DNA from: Nitratireductor soli
Lineage (GTDB): Bacteria; Pseudomonadota; Alphaproteobacteria; Rhizobiales; Rhizobiaceae
Direction: 5' to 3'
Assembly (NCBI RefSeq): GCF_001050155.1
Contig: NZ_LFVY01000001.1
Coordinates: 62,001-126,000, forward strand
DNA length: 64,000 nucleotides
This document shows positions 21,563 to 31,654 of the stretch, in pieces (the stretch's first letter is position 1; each line of letters opens with the position of its first letter). Made by a program: the position numbers and the translations under genes. A model generated the notes under the pieces. The model was given only the letters and a program-made list of their open reading frames with translations, was not told the DNA's origin and searched no databases.

Positions 21563-22171
21563 ATGGCGCAGCGCACGACACGAACGAACGATCCCGACGG
21601 CGTCAAACAGAAGGTGATCGATGCCGCCTTTCGCGCCTTCACCACGCGGGGCTATGGGGAAACGGCGGTCAACGACCTGAAGGCGGATGCCGGTGTCTCG
21701 GGTGGAGCGTTCTCGCATCATTTTCCGAGCAAGAAGGCGCTGGCGCTGGCGGTGATCGAGGCGCCGGTGAGGGAGGCGATCGAGGAGACCTGGATCGAGC
21801 CGGTGCTGTCGGCCGACACCGCCGCGCAGGGCATCGGGCAGGTCTTCGACGCGGTCATTGCCGCGCTGGAGGCGAACGGAAAGGTTTCCGGCTGCCCGCT
21901 GAACAATCTGGCGATGGAACTCTCGCCGCAGGATGATGAGATGCGCGCGGCGCTGGGCGTGCTGTTTACGCGCTGGCGCGCGGCGATCGCACAAAAGCTG
22001 CGCCAGGATCGGGCGGCCGGGCTTTGCGGCGATCTCGACCCGGAAGCGGCGGCGGCGTTGGTGGTCGCCGCCTATTCAGGCGCCATGGCGATGGCCAAGG
22101 CGGAACAGGGAACCAGGGCGCTCAGGCTGTGCGCAGCCGAGGTGCAAGGCTACCTAGTGGTGCGATCCTAA
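21563..22171 (+). CDS. TetR/AcrR-family regulator
   Basis: The 202-residue repressor has an N-terminal helix-turn-helix (TRGYGETAVNDL and GVSGGAFSHHFPSKKALALA, about residues 27-70). Its C-terminal ligand domain carries a GCPLNNLAMEL motif, seen in the LmrA/YxaF-type branch; the Cys might be redox- or ligand-responsive, which is inference. It probably represses itself and the divergent NIPSNAP gene. The last five residues (LVVRS) and the TAA stop are encoded by a palindromic repeat that begins exactly at a codon boundary (22154). Confidence 0.88.
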   Translation: MAQRTTRTNDPDGVKQKVIDAAFRAFTTRGYGETAVNDLKADAGVSGGAFSHHFPSKKALALAVIEAPVREAIEETWIEPVLSADTAAQGIGQVFDAVIAALEANGKVSGCPLNNLAMELSPQDDEMRAALGVLFTRWRAAIAQKLRQDRAAGLCGDLDPEAAAALVVAAYSGAMAMAKAEQGTRALRLCAAEVQGYLVVRS

Positions 22172-22275
22172 CAGATGGTACCCATCTGTTAGGAAAAATC
22201 GCCCCACCAGATCAATAGCTTGTGGGCTGACTTATCGAAACAGATGGGGACCATCTGTTTCGGTCAGACCACTAG
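22154..22275. repeat. CTAG-ended palindrome 2 with twin hairpins
   Basis: The element starts CTAGTGGT and ends ACCACTAG. Inside are two perfect 12-bp hairpins with the shared core ACAGATGG/CCATCTGT, at 22167-22193 and 22236-22262. It encodes the last codons and stop of the upstream TetR gene. The terminal CTAGTG/CACTAG resembles the element at 8848-8913, suggesting a miniature transposable repeat family. Confidence 0.8.
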
Positions 22276-22375
22276 ACCCGCTCAGCGTTTCATGGAAACG
22301 CTGAGCAGGTCCATCTTCTTGTTTTTCCGCATTTATGCGGACATCAGGTGATTCCACCTGACTGCAAAATGCTAT
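22274..22375. repeat. Mosaic intergenic element, alpha+beta modules (copy A)
   Basis: The alpha module is the palindrome CTCAGCGTTTC-atg-GAAACGCTGAG (22281-22305). The linker contains CTTGTTTTTCC. The beta module holds CCGCATTTATGCGG, then TCAGGTG-att-CCACCTGA, and ends TGCAAAATGCT. Close copies of beta are at 38399, 53345 and 58199. It ends three bases before the stop of the heparinase-like gene. Confidence 0.85.
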
Positions 22376-22377
22376 AG

Positions 22378-24192
22378 TCAGCCATCCCCGTTGATGGCGT
22401 GGGTTCGCCTGAATTGCCAATGGATCTCCGGCTGCTGCGAGGCAGCCGCATGGAGGACGATCTGGCGGCTTTTTCTCGGGCCACCGAGGCCAGCGAAGAA
22501 GATCGATTCCTCGACCGCCGGCTCCGCCTCCTCGGCGGTGAACAGCCAGGTGTCGGTGGCCTCGCCGGTGAGGATCAGGCGGCCTTCCGGGTCGCGGTAG
22601 ATGTCGATGTCGGGATGGACATGGAAACGGATCGCCACCGCGTCGCCGCCGACCGCGGTGGCGCGGGAGCCGTCCGGTCTGCACATGCGGTCCGTCCCCT
22701 CGAGCAGCGTTCCACCCTGCGACAGCGCGAGTTCGCGCTCATGCACCAGGCCGAAGCGCGCCACATAGCCGTCATGGCTGGCGATGAAGCGATGCACGCC
22801 GTCGCCATCGTCGCGCCGGCACTCGACCCGGCGCGGACCCGACAGAAGCGGCGTGCCGATCAGCTCGTTCCATTGCGAGGAGAGGCTGAAGCGCGCCTGC
22901 GAGGTGTCGTTCAGCGTGACGGTGGAGTGGGCCGCCGTGGTGCGCGCCAGCGGCCGGTAGCTGTCGTCGCCGAAACTGTCGATGCCGCTGTTGACGATGA
23001 ACTGGTGCCGGCCCGACGACATCTCGAAGGAGAGGCAGCCCGCATGGGCGAAATGCGACAGGTCGGGCGGCGGCGGGGCTGCCGTGTCGGCGAGCACCGT
23101 GGTGGCGCCCAGCGTCAGGCGTTCATAGCCCGAATGGGGGGCGTGCAGCAGCGGTGCGCCGTCGGTGTCGTCATAGCGCAGGATTGCGGCGACGCGGTCG
23201 TAGAGCGTGATGCCCATGCCGTTGAAGCGGGCGATGCTGCCGTCGCGGTGGCGGAAGAAGCGCAGCGCCGGCAGCATGCGCTCGACCGCGCCGACCAGCG
23301 CTTGCGGCGGCTGCTCGGCCTGATTGGTGTAGGTCTGGCGCAACGGCAGGAGATCGGCCAGCAGCTCCAGAACCGCGCGCGGGTTGCGCGAGATGTGCCC
23401 GCCATCGGCGAGGATCTGCCGGTCGAGCTCATAGGCCAGGTTGCGGCTGGCGGCGCGCAGGGCGGCGGCCGGCGTCGGCAGGGAGAGGGCGCAGAAAGCG
23501 AGCGCCACGCGGGCGCGCAGCCGATCCTCGCCATCGGGCATCTCCGAGGCCATGGCGCGCAGATAGCGCATCTGCACGGCAAGCATCTTCAGGAACTGGC
23601 GATAGAAGGGCAGTTCGGCTCCCTGCAGGACGACGGAGGAGTGCTGCAGCCAGGAGATGATGCGCCGCGCGGTGATCGCCGGCTCCCACGGCGTGCCGGA
23701 AATGCGCCTGCCATAGGTGGCGATCCAGTCTTCCACCAGGGCGCGCGCATTGGCCGCCGCCAATTCGCTCTCGGCGGCGCGCATGTGGCGCAGCCAGCGG
23801 AAGCCATGCAGCGATTCCTGCCAGGCATGGCTTCCCACCGGCACCTGGAAGGGCGATTGGCCGCCGGTCTCGACGAGCTGGCCGCCAAGCAGGAACTGGC
23901 CATGATAGATGTCGCGCGCCACTTGCGCATCGGCCAGGCGCAGGTCGGGCGGGGCGATCAGCAGACGCTCGGGCGTGCGGCCGGAATAGCGCCAGCGGTA
24001 GGACGGGCCCGCGCGCAAGCGGCGGCGCAGGCGCATCCAGGCCTGCCGCGCGAAAAGTCCCCACAATTGATGGGGGGCGTGCCCCCTTATCCTGTCCACT
24101 GGCCGCGATTTTCTTCCGGTGACCCCCACGTCGTCGGAGAGTCTAAATGATTCAACGGTTTGTGCGAAGGCGAAATATGCCGGGCGGATCAA
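22378..24192 (-). CDS. Heparinase II/III family protein
   Basis: The 604-residue protein has an N-terminal helical toroid domain (to ~residue 330) and a C-terminal heparinase II/III beta domain with FEMSSGRHQFIVNSG and TTAAHSTVTLNDTSQ, where AHST supplies the conserved His. Family members are polysaccharide lyases; in rhizobia this gene sits beside rsmB and its substrate is undefined. The start is a TTG that overlaps the rsmB stop (TTGA), indicating translational coupling; no export signal is evident from this start. A later start would remove a low-similarity N-terminus. Confidence 0.85.
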   Translation of the reverse strand: MIRPAYFAFAQTVESFRLSDDVGVTGRKSRPVDRIRGHAPHQLWGLFARQAWMRLRRRLRAGPSYRWRYSGRTPERLLIAPPDLRLADAQVARDIYHGQFLLGGQLVETGGQSPFQVPVGSHAWQESLHGFRWLRHMRAAESELAAANARALVEDWIATYGRRISGTPWEPAITARRIISWLQHSSVVLQGAELPFYRQFLKMLAVQMRYLRAMASEMPDGEDRLRARVALAFCALSLPTPAAALRAASRNLAYELDRQILADGGHISRNPRAVLELLADLLPLRQTYTNQAEQPPQALVGAVERMLPALRFFRHRDGSIARFNGMGITLYDRVAAILRYDDTDGAPLLHAPHSGYERLTLGATTVLADTAAPPPPDLSHFAHAGCLSFEMSSGRHQFIVNSGIDSFGDDSYRPLARTTAAHSTVTLNDTSQARFSLSSQWNELIGTPLLSGPRRVECRRDDGDGVHRFIASHDGYVARFGLVHERELALSQGGTLLEGTDRMCRPDGSRATAVGGDAVAIRFHVHPDIDIYRDPEGRLILTGEATDTWLFTAEEAEPAVEESIFFAGLGGPRKSRQIVLHAAASQQPEIHWQFRRTHAINGDG

Positions 24193-25568
24193 CCAGCGCG
24201 CCGCAGCCGGGCGGCGAAGAAGCCGTCCAGCCCGTGCATGAGGGGCGCCTCGCCGAGACGGTCGGCCGGCGTCGTGCGCAGAAACCCTTGCGGGGTGATG
24301 AATGCGGCGGTGCCCGGCAGCTCTTCGGGCAGGACCGGATCGATGGCGATCCCCGGCGTCTCGGCGAGGAAAGCGGCCAGCATCGCCTCGCCTTCGGCGG
24401 GGTCCAGCGAGCAGTTGGAAAAGACGATCGTGCCACCCGGTCGGACCAGGGTCACCGCGTGATCGAGCAGGGCGCGCTGCAGGACGGCGAGTTTTTCGAT
24501 GTCCTCAGGCGTTTTCGTCCACGGCACGTCGGGATGCCGGCGCACCGTGCCGGTGGAAGAGCACGGCGCATCGAGCAGCACGGCGTCGAACGGCGCGTCG
24601 GGCGTGAATTTGCGGATGTCGGATTCGACGATCGTCGCTTCGAGCCCAAGGCGGGCGAGGTTTTCGGCCAGCCGCTTCAAACGGCTCTTCGACAGATCGA
24701 CGGCGGTGACCTGCGCGCCGGCATGGGCGAGTTGCGCCGTCTTGCCGCCGGGCGCGGCGCACAGATCGGCAACGCGCTTTCCGGCAACGTCGCCAAGCAG
24801 CCTGGCCGGCAGGCCGGCGGCGGCATCCTGCACCCACCAGGCGCCCTCGGCAAAGCCCGGCAGCGTGTCGACGCCGGCCTCCAGCTTCGCCAGGCGCACC
24901 GTGCCGGTGGGAAGCACGATGCCGCCGAGCGCCTCGGCCCAATGGTCGGGGTTGTTCTTGACGGAAAAATCCACCGGCGGCTCGATGCGGTGCATGGCCA
25001 GGATGGCCGCGCTCTTCTCGGCGCCATAGGCCGCCTCCAGCCGTTCGGCAAACCAGTCGGGCGCCTCGCGGGTCTGGGCAAGGGCTGCCGGCAGGGCACG
25101 TGCCTTGACGCGGATCAGGTTGCGCAGGACGGCGTTGACCAAACCGGAAAAGCGCGCCAGGCGGGGATCGGCCTTGGCCTGGGCCACGGCCAGGTCGACG
25201 GCGGCGCTGTCGGGCACGTCGAGGAACAGGATCTGCGCCGCCGCCACATGCAGCGTGTGCGACAGGGCGCGGGCATTGGCCGGCAGCGGCCGGTCGAGAC
25301 GTTTTGCCAGCAGCGCCTCGACGGTGGCGCGATGGCGCAGGGCGCTCATCAGGATGGCGCGCACCAGCGAGCGGTCGCGCGGGTCCAGCGCGCGGAAATT
25401 CGGCTGGCCGTGGGCCGGGTCGGTAAGGCCGTCGAGCGAGGCATGCGCATCGACCACGGCCGCCAGGAGCTTGGCGGCCACGCGGCGGGTCTCGAGGCCC
25501 GGCTTGTCGGGCTCCGCGATCTTTTCGGGGGGTCTTTGTGCCTGCGCGCGGCCAGCGGCGCGCTTCAC
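24189..25568 (-). CDS. rsmB: 16S rRNA m5C967 methyltransferase
   Basis: RsmB methylates C967 of 16S rRNA using SAM. The 459-residue protein has an N-terminal NusB-like domain (about 25-170) and a Rossmann methyltransferase domain with [15 protein letters not shown] (SAM site), DAPCSSTG and the nucleophile Cys in [11 protein letters not shown]. The start is GTG overlapping the htpX stop (GTGA), and its own stop overlaps the next start, so htpX-rsmB-heparinase form a tightly coupled operon. The order is common in rhizobia. Confidence 0.95.
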   Translation of the reverse strand: MKRAAGRAQAQRPPEKIAEPDKPGLETRRVAAKLLAAVVDAHASLDGLTDPAHGQPNFRALDPRDRSLVRAILMSALRHRATVEALLAKRLDRPLPANARALSHTLHVAAAQILFLDVPDSAAVDLAVAQAKADPRLARFSGLVNAVLRNLIRVKARALPAALAQTREAPDWFAERLEAAYGAEKSAAILAMHRIEPPVDFSVKNNPDHWAEALGGIVLPTGTVRLAKLEAGVDTLPGFAEGAWWVQDAAAGLPARLLGDVAGKRVADLCAAPGGKTAQLAHAGAQVTAVDLSKSRLKRLAENLARLGLEATIVESDIRKFTPDAPFDAVLLDAPCSSTGTVRRHPDVPWTKTPEDIEKLAVLQRALLDHAVTLVRPGGTIVFSNCSLDPAEGEAMLAAFLAETPGIAIDPVLPEELPGTAAFITPQGFLRTTPADRLGEAPLMHGLDGFFAARLRRAG

Positions 25569-26578
25569 GACCAGGGGCCTTTCGGCCCTTTGGCATCGCG
25601 GCCCCAGCGCTGTTCGCCGGGGGTGCTTTTTGGCCGTTCATCGGGCTTTGCCGGGCGGGCGCCCCAGGGGCCTTCGTCCCTGGCGGTTCCGTCGCCACCG
25701 GTGCCGCGCGGCGCCGGCTCAGGGTCGGGCGCATCCATCTCACGCGCCATCTGCTCGAGGGCGGCGACACGGTTGGCCGTATCGGGATGGGTGGAGAACA
25801 GATTGTCCATCCGCTGGCCCGACAGCGGGTTGATGATGAACATGTGCGCGGTGGCCGGGTTGCGCTCGGCATCCTGGTTGACGACCTGTTTGGCACGCGC
25901 GGCGATTTTCTGCAGGGCGGAGGCAAGCCACAGGGGATTGCCGCAAATCTCCGCGCCGCGCCGGTCGGCGGAATATTCGCGGGTGCGGCTGATGGCCATC
26001 TGCACCATCATTGCCGCAAACGGCGCGACGATCATCGCCACCAGCACGCCGATGAAGCCGAACGGGTTGTTGTTGTTGCGACCGCCGCCGAGGAAGAAGG
26101 CGAAATTGCCGAGCATGGAGATCGCGCCGGCCAGCGTCGCGGTGATGGTCATGGTCAGCGTGTCGCGGTGCTGCACATGCGCCAATTCGTGCGCCATGAC
26201 GGCGGCCACTTCCTCATAGGACAGGCGCTGCAGCAGGCCGGTGGTGGCGGCGACGGCGGCATTCTGCGGGTTGCGGCCCGTGGCGAAGGCATTCGGCTGG
26301 TCGTTCTGGATGAGATAGACGCGCGGCATGGGAAGCCCGGCATTGGCCGCCAGATCGCGCACGATGGCAAAATATTCCGGCGCGTTGCGCTCGTCGACCT
26401 CCACCGCATGGTGCATGCGCAGCACCATCTTGTCGGCGTTCCAATAGCTGAATAAGTTCATCGCCGCGGCGATGAGGAAGGCGATCATCATGCCGCCCGT
26501 GCCGCCGATCATGAAGCCGACCCCCATGAACAGGGCCGTCATGAAGGCCAGAAGCATCGCGGTGCGTATCGTGTTCAT
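25565..26578 (-). CDS. htpX: Membrane zinc metalloprotease HtpX
   Basis: HtpX is an inner-membrane M48 protease in the quality control of membrane proteins. The 337-residue protein has two N-terminal helices, the zinc site HELAH (in [14 protein letters not shown]), two further helices, and a third ligand region with [12 protein letters not shown] Pro/Gly-rich tail of ~40 residues follows, as in other rhizobia. ATG 26578 gives [17 protein letters not shown]. It is the first gene of the coupled operon with rsmB and the heparinase gene. Confidence 0.95.
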   Translation of the reverse strand: MNTIRTAMLLAFMTALFMGVGFMIGGTGGMMIAFLIAAAMNLFSYWNADKMVLRMHHAVEVDERNAPEYFAIVRDLAANAGLPMPRVYLIQNDQPNAFATGRNPQNAAVAATTGLLQRLSYEEVAAVMAHELAHVQHRDTLTMTITATLAGAISMLGNFAFFLGGGRNNNNPFGFIGVLVAMIVAPFAAMMVQMAISRTREYSADRRGAEICGNPLWLASALQKIAARAKQVVNQDAERNPATAHMFIINPLSGQRMDNLFSTHPDTANRVAALEQMAREMDAPDPEPAPRGTGGDGTARDEGPWGARPAKPDERPKSTPGEQRWGRDAKGPKGPWS

Positions 26579-26701
26579 CGTCGTCCAGGCTCCAGGTTTC
26601 GCGCGGCAAGAAAGCTTCAATCGCGCGAACAATCGCCTTATATGATGGGAACATCGCTTCGTGTAATCAATAATCCCGTTTTCCGAACCGAAAGGCTGAT
26701 C

Positions 26702-26908
26702 GTGAGCGACGCAACAGAACCGAACGATACGGCGTCTGCCAAGGCGCTTCCCGCAGCGGCGCAACGCGCCCTGGCCGAGGCCGCCGCGCGGCGCGCGGCC
26801 TATGAACGCCAGGCGGCCAGCGCACCGAAGGAACTGGGCGGCCGCGGCGGCCACGACCCGGCGCGCTATGGCGACTGGGAAGTGAAGGGCATCGCCGCCG
26901 ATTTCTGA
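26702..26908 (+). CDS. DUF1674 protein, succinate dehydrogenase assembly factor 4-like
   Basis: The short protein (68 residues from GTG 26702) ends in the invariant family signature [20 protein letters not shown] followed by GIAADF. DUF1674/SDHAF4 proteins help assemble flavinylated succinate dehydrogenase and limit oxidant leakage. The GTG has AAGG seven bases upstream and gives the usual family length; ATG 26642 would add 20 residues from the htpX divergent promoter region. It is divergent from htpX. Confidence 0.85.
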   Translation: MSDATEPNDTASAKALPAAAQRALAEAAARRAAYERQAASAPKELGGRGGHDPARYGDWEVKGIAADF

Positions 26909-26932
26909 GCCGGGGTTGCAGGATTGCGTTTT

Positions 26933-26948
26933 GAGGAATATATTCCTC
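26933..26948. promoter_or_regulatory. Perfect 16-bp palindrome over a ribosome-binding site
   Basis: GAGGAATATATTCCTC is a perfect palindrome. It contains the GAGGA Shine-Dalgarno of the nuclease gene and ends two bases before its ATG, so it could be an operator or a structure that limits translation. Confidence 0.5.
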
Positions 26949-26950
26949 TC

Positions 26951-27406
26951 ATGCAATGCCGCCACTCAAACCGTCTTGTCTGCCTTGTGCTTGCCGTTGT
27001 GACGGCTGGCGCGGAACCGGCGGCGGCCGGGCGGCGCGAAACGATTGCCGGACCGGTGGAAGCCCGCGTGCTCAAGGTGATCGACGGCGATACATTCCTG
27101 GCCGAGGCGCTTGTCTGGCCGGGGCAGATCATCACGATCAACGTGCGGGTGCGCGGCGTCGACGCGCCGGAGATGCGCAGCCGCTGCCGGGCCGAGAAGA
27201 TCGCCGCGCTTCAAGCGCGCGATGCGCTGGAAAGCCTGTTGCGGTCCGGACACGTGTCGATCAGCGCCATCAGCGGCGGCAAATATTATGGCCGCGTGCT
27301 TGCCGATGTGAGGAGCAGCGAAGGGATCGACGTCAGCGCGCATCTGCTGGGCGCGACGCTGGTGCGCGCCTATGCGGGCGGCCGCCGGGTTCCGTTTGCC
27401 TGCTGA
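26951..27406 (+). CDS. Secreted thermonuclease-like (SNase) protein
   Basis: The 151-residue protein has an N-terminal signal-like stretch ([19 protein letters not shown]) and a staphylococcal nuclease fold: [10 protein letters not shown] (metal Asp), [11 protein letters not shown] (catalytic Arg region) and [10 protein letters not shown] (second Arg). Such proteins cut DNA/RNA in the periplasm or outside; many small rhizobial homologues are uncharacterised. ATG 26951 follows GAGGA at about 12 bases; an upstream TTG at 26924 would add nine residues. Confidence 0.8.
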   Translation: MQCRHSNRLVCLVLAVVTAGAEPAAAGRRETIAGPVEARVLKVIDGDTFLAEALVWPGQIITINVRVRGVDAPEMRSRCRAEKIAALQARDALESLLRSGHVSISAISGGKYYGRVLADVRSSEGIDVSAHLLGATLVRAYAGGRRVPFAC

Positions 27407-27462
27407 AGGCGTTTCCTCGCAAACCCAGGCGGGGAGAGAAGATGCCCACGTCGTCATCGACC

Positions 27463-27510
27463 GTTCAGGCATGGATCCTCGGGCCCAGACCCGAGGATCC
27501 ATGCCTGAAC
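27463..27510. repeat. Rhizobial-type palindrome, compact copy
   Basis: A 21-bp perfect arm, GTTCAGGCATGGATCCTCGG plus G, is complemented exactly at 27490-27510 around a six-base loop. The same arm sequence occurs in the longer elements at 38258 and 47961. Confidence 0.85.
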
Positions 27511-27554
27511 CGTGAAAATAGTCAGCCACATCGTGCGGCAATTCATGCCACCCC

Positions 27555-27586
27555 AAAAACAAAAGGCCGTTCCCGAAGGAACGGCC
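27555..27586 (-). terminator. Strong rho-independent terminator
   Basis: Read on the minus strand: a perfect 9-bp stem GGCCGTTCC / GGAACGGCC closed by a TTCG tetraloop and followed by TTTTGTTTTT. It terminates a minus-strand transcript that includes the small ORF at 27659-27727. Confidence 0.9.
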
Positions 27587-27658
27587 CCGTGTTTTCAGAT
27601 TCTCACGCGGTCATGGCCGGCAACTTCCTGGTTGGAGGCTGGCCGCGTTTCCTGCGCT

Positions 27659-27727
27659 TCAGCGGAGAGGCTGCTCCCCGTGAAGGCAATCCATCGAGAC
27701 CACGCTTGAACGGAAATCACTCGACAT
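27659..27727 (-). CDS. Possible 22-residue small protein or sRNA with a perfect Shine-Dalgarno
   Basis: On the minus strand AAAGGAGGTGATCC, complementary to the last 14 bases of 16S rRNA, stands seven bases (from GGAGG) before an ATG. The frame reads MSSDFRSSVVSMDCLHGEQP then LR and TGA. About 75 bases later comes the strong terminator at 27555-27586. It lies ~75 bases after acs on the same strand, so it could be a short independent gene, a regulatory RNA, or a structured acs 3' region. I do not recognise the peptide. A second open frame covers the same DNA. Confidence 0.4.
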   Translation of the reverse strand: MSSDFRSSVVSMDCLHGEQPLR

Positions 27728-27801
27728 TGGATCACCTCCTTTCGTTTCGTTGACGTTACCCGCAATGTGGAGGCAAATGCCGCCGCATGCAAGGGGAACC
27801 A

Positions 27802-29757
<1,956 letters not shown>

Positions 29758-29804
29758 TTTTCCTCCTCCGGGTCGGCAATGGTTGAGACCTATAGAATTT
29801 TTCA

Positions 29805-29824
29805 GTCGGGTGGAAGCACCCGAC
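29805..29824 (-). promoter_or_regulatory. Hairpin in the acs leader
   Basis: Perfect 8-bp stem GTCGGGTG / CACCCGAC around a four-base loop, about 50 bases upstream of the acs start codon; no T-run follows on the minus strand. Confidence 0.4.
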
Positions 29825-30079
29825 ATCCGCGCCAGTGCGGAAAAACAAAGAGGTATAGCGTCCGGGAAACGCCCGTCTCTTGGCTGCGCGCATTATTACC
29901 ATTCTGTGGTCGGCGACAACATTAGACATTGGGCGGCAGCGGGCGGGGCGCGAAAAAAAAGCGCACAGGGGCCGTTAGCACCGATTGCCTGATGCTGCTA
30001 ACAATTTGTAATTACACGAGAAATTGACGCCATAGACCATCTTTTCGCTGGACGATCAAGGTGGCATGATTCACACTTT

Positions 30080-30107
30080 GCCTATCCGAAACCCGATTCG
30101 GAAAGGC
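30080..30107 (+). promoter_or_regulatory. Hairpin overlapping the usg ribosome-binding site
   Basis: GCCTATCCGAA pairs with TTCGGAAAGGC (one mismatch) around a six-base loop, six bases before the usg ATG. The right arm contains the GGAAAGG Shine-Dalgarno, so folding would hide it. Confidence 0.45.
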
Positions 30108-30112
30108 AACAC

Positions 30113-30385
30113 ATGCAGCAAACGGGCGAATTCGAGCTGATGCTCAAGGGGTATGGCCTGACGACGGCGGAGTTCCTGTATCATCTGCCTGATCATCCGC
30201 ATCTCCTGCAGAGCTTCGTCTGGCAGCAATACGACATCGCGCCGGATTTTCCGGCGCTCCATCGCTTCATCGATTTCTGGAAAGCCAAGATCGAGGGGCC
30301 ATTGCACTCGGTGATCTACACGCATTGCGGCCTGGTGAGACCCAGCGAATGGCGCAATGTGACCGGAGAACTGGTGCTTCACTGA
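30113..30385 (+). CDS. usg: Usg family protein
   Basis: This 90-residue alphaproteobacterial protein belongs to the usg family, named from a gene upstream of trpF in Caulobacter; its function is unknown. The family pattern is clear: LMLKGYGLTTAEFLYHLPDH, QSFVWQQYDIAPDFP and IDFWKAKIEGPLHSV. It is small, soluble and widely conserved in rhizobia. A hairpin covers its ribosome site. Confidence 0.85.
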   Translation: MQQTGEFELMLKGYGLTTAEFLYHLPDHPHLLQSFVWQQYDIAPDFPALHRFIDFWKAKIEGPLHSVIYTHCGLVRPSEWRNVTGELVLH

Positions 30386-30405
30386 CCGGTCGGTTGGGGC
30401 CGTGG

Positions 30406-30450
30406 CCGCTTCCGGGCATGGGTGCTCTCCTTCCCCTTGCCCGGAAGCGG
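30406..30450. terminator. Bidirectional hairpin between usg and the aldo/keto reductase gene
   Basis: CCGCTTCCGGGC and GCCCGGAAGCGG form a perfect 12-bp stem around a 21-base loop between convergent genes. There is no T-run, so termination is inferred from position. Confidence 0.5.
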
Positions 30451-30467
30451 GTCCGCAAGTCTGCTGC

Positions 30468-31502
30468 TCAGGCGGCCGGTGGATTGAGGCGGGCGAACCC
30501 TTCCTGCCGATGATAGGGGAAATACGGGTAGGGCGCATCGACAAGGCTCGCGGCATCGAGCGTGGCGATCTGTTCGGGCGTCAGCGACCAGCCGACGGCA
30601 CCGAGATTCTGGCGCAGCTGTTCCTCGTTGCGGGCACCGATGATGACCGAGGAAACGGTTGGCCGCCGCAAGAGCCAGTTCAGGGCGATCTGCGGCACGG
30701 TCTTGCCCGTTTCTTCCGCCACGGCGTCCAGCGCATCGACCACACGATAGAGATGCTCTTCGGCAACCGGCGGTCCAAAACTGGCCGTGTCGTGGAGGCG
30801 GCTGCCCTCCGGCAGCGCCTGGCCGCGACGGATCTTGCCGGTCAGGCGGCCCCAGCCGAGCGGGCTCCAGACCAGCGCGCCGACGCCCTGGTCGAGGCCA
30901 AGCGGCATCAGCTCCCACTCATAATCGCGGCCGACCAGCGAATAGTAGACCTGGTGCGCCACATAGCGCGGCCAGCCGTGCCTGTCGGCGATGTCGAGCG
31001 ACTTCATCACCTGCCAACCGGAGAAATTCGATACGCCGACATAGCGCAGCTTGCCGGCGCGGACGAGATCGCCGAGCGTCGACAGGACCTCCTGGATCGG
31101 CGTTGCCGCATCGAAGGCGTGCAATTGCAGGAGGTCGATATAGTCGGTGCCGAGCCGCTTCAACGCGGCGTCGACGGCGCGGATCAGGCGGGACCGCGAC
31201 GAGCCGGCGTCATACGGGCCGTCGCCCGTCGGCAATGTCGTCTTGGTGGAAATCAGCACGTCGTCGCGCCGGCCCTTGATGGCCGCGCCGAGCACCTGTT
31301 CCGAGGCGCCGCCGGAGTAGACGTCGGCGGTGTCGAACAGGTTGATGCCGGCATCGAGGCAGATGTCGAGCAGGCGGCGGGCTTCCTGGGCATCGGTGGT
31401 GCCCCAGGCGCCGAACAGCGGCCCGCTGCCACCGAATGTGCCGGTGCCGAAGCTGAGTGCCGGGACCTTCAGGCCGGATGCGCCAAGACGGCGATACTCC
31501 AT
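30468..31502 (-). CDS. Aldo/keto reductase
   Basis: The 344-residue TIM-barrel NADPH-dependent reductase has the catalytic tetrad in order: Asp and Tyr in LFDTADVYSGG, Lys in LISTKTTL, His in LLQLHAFD; the C-terminal IIGARNEEQLRQN binds NADP phosphate. It resembles the YajO/Tas-type AKR group. ATG 31502 follows GGAGAA. The LysR-type gene is divergent over a ~150-base gap and likely controls it. The substrate is unknown. Confidence 0.9.
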   Translation of the reverse strand: MEYRRLGASGLKVPALSFGTGTFGGSGPLFGAWGTTDAQEARRLLDICLDAGINLFDTADVYSGGASEQVLGAAIKGRRDDVLISTKTTLPTGDGPYDAGSSRSRLIRAVDAALKRLGTDYIDLLQLHAFDAATPIQEVLSTLGDLVRAGKLRYVGVSNFSGWQVMKSLDIADRHGWPRYVAHQVYYSLVGRDYEWELMPLGLDQGVGALVWSPLGWGRLTGKIRRGQALPEGSRLHDTASFGPPVAEEHLYRVVDALDAVAEETGKTVPQIALNWLLRRPTVSSVIIGARNEEQLRQNLGAVGWSLTPEQIATLDAASLVDAPYPYFPYHRQEGFARLNPPAA

Positions 31503-31654
31503 GATTGTTCTCCTGGTTGTGGTGCGAGAGAGGATGGCAGGGGTAAGGCTAAAGCCGGCCCGGTGCATCGAGCGGCCGTGCTTGCTAGATGGACGCTTTT
31601 GCATTGATGAATTAGACTGCCGAATCTCAAAATACCTTTGACTTGAGTTCACAG

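Larger units (their letters stand above)
29758..30112. other. Divergent acs/usg regulatory gap
   Basis: This ~355-base gap between divergent genes has no credible ORF. It contains a leader hairpin for acs, a hairpin over the usg ribosome site, and A/T-rich stretches around 29950 and 30000-30025 suited to promoters. A TTGACG at 30024 lacks a convincing -10 box. No known regulator site was recognised. Confidence 0.5.
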
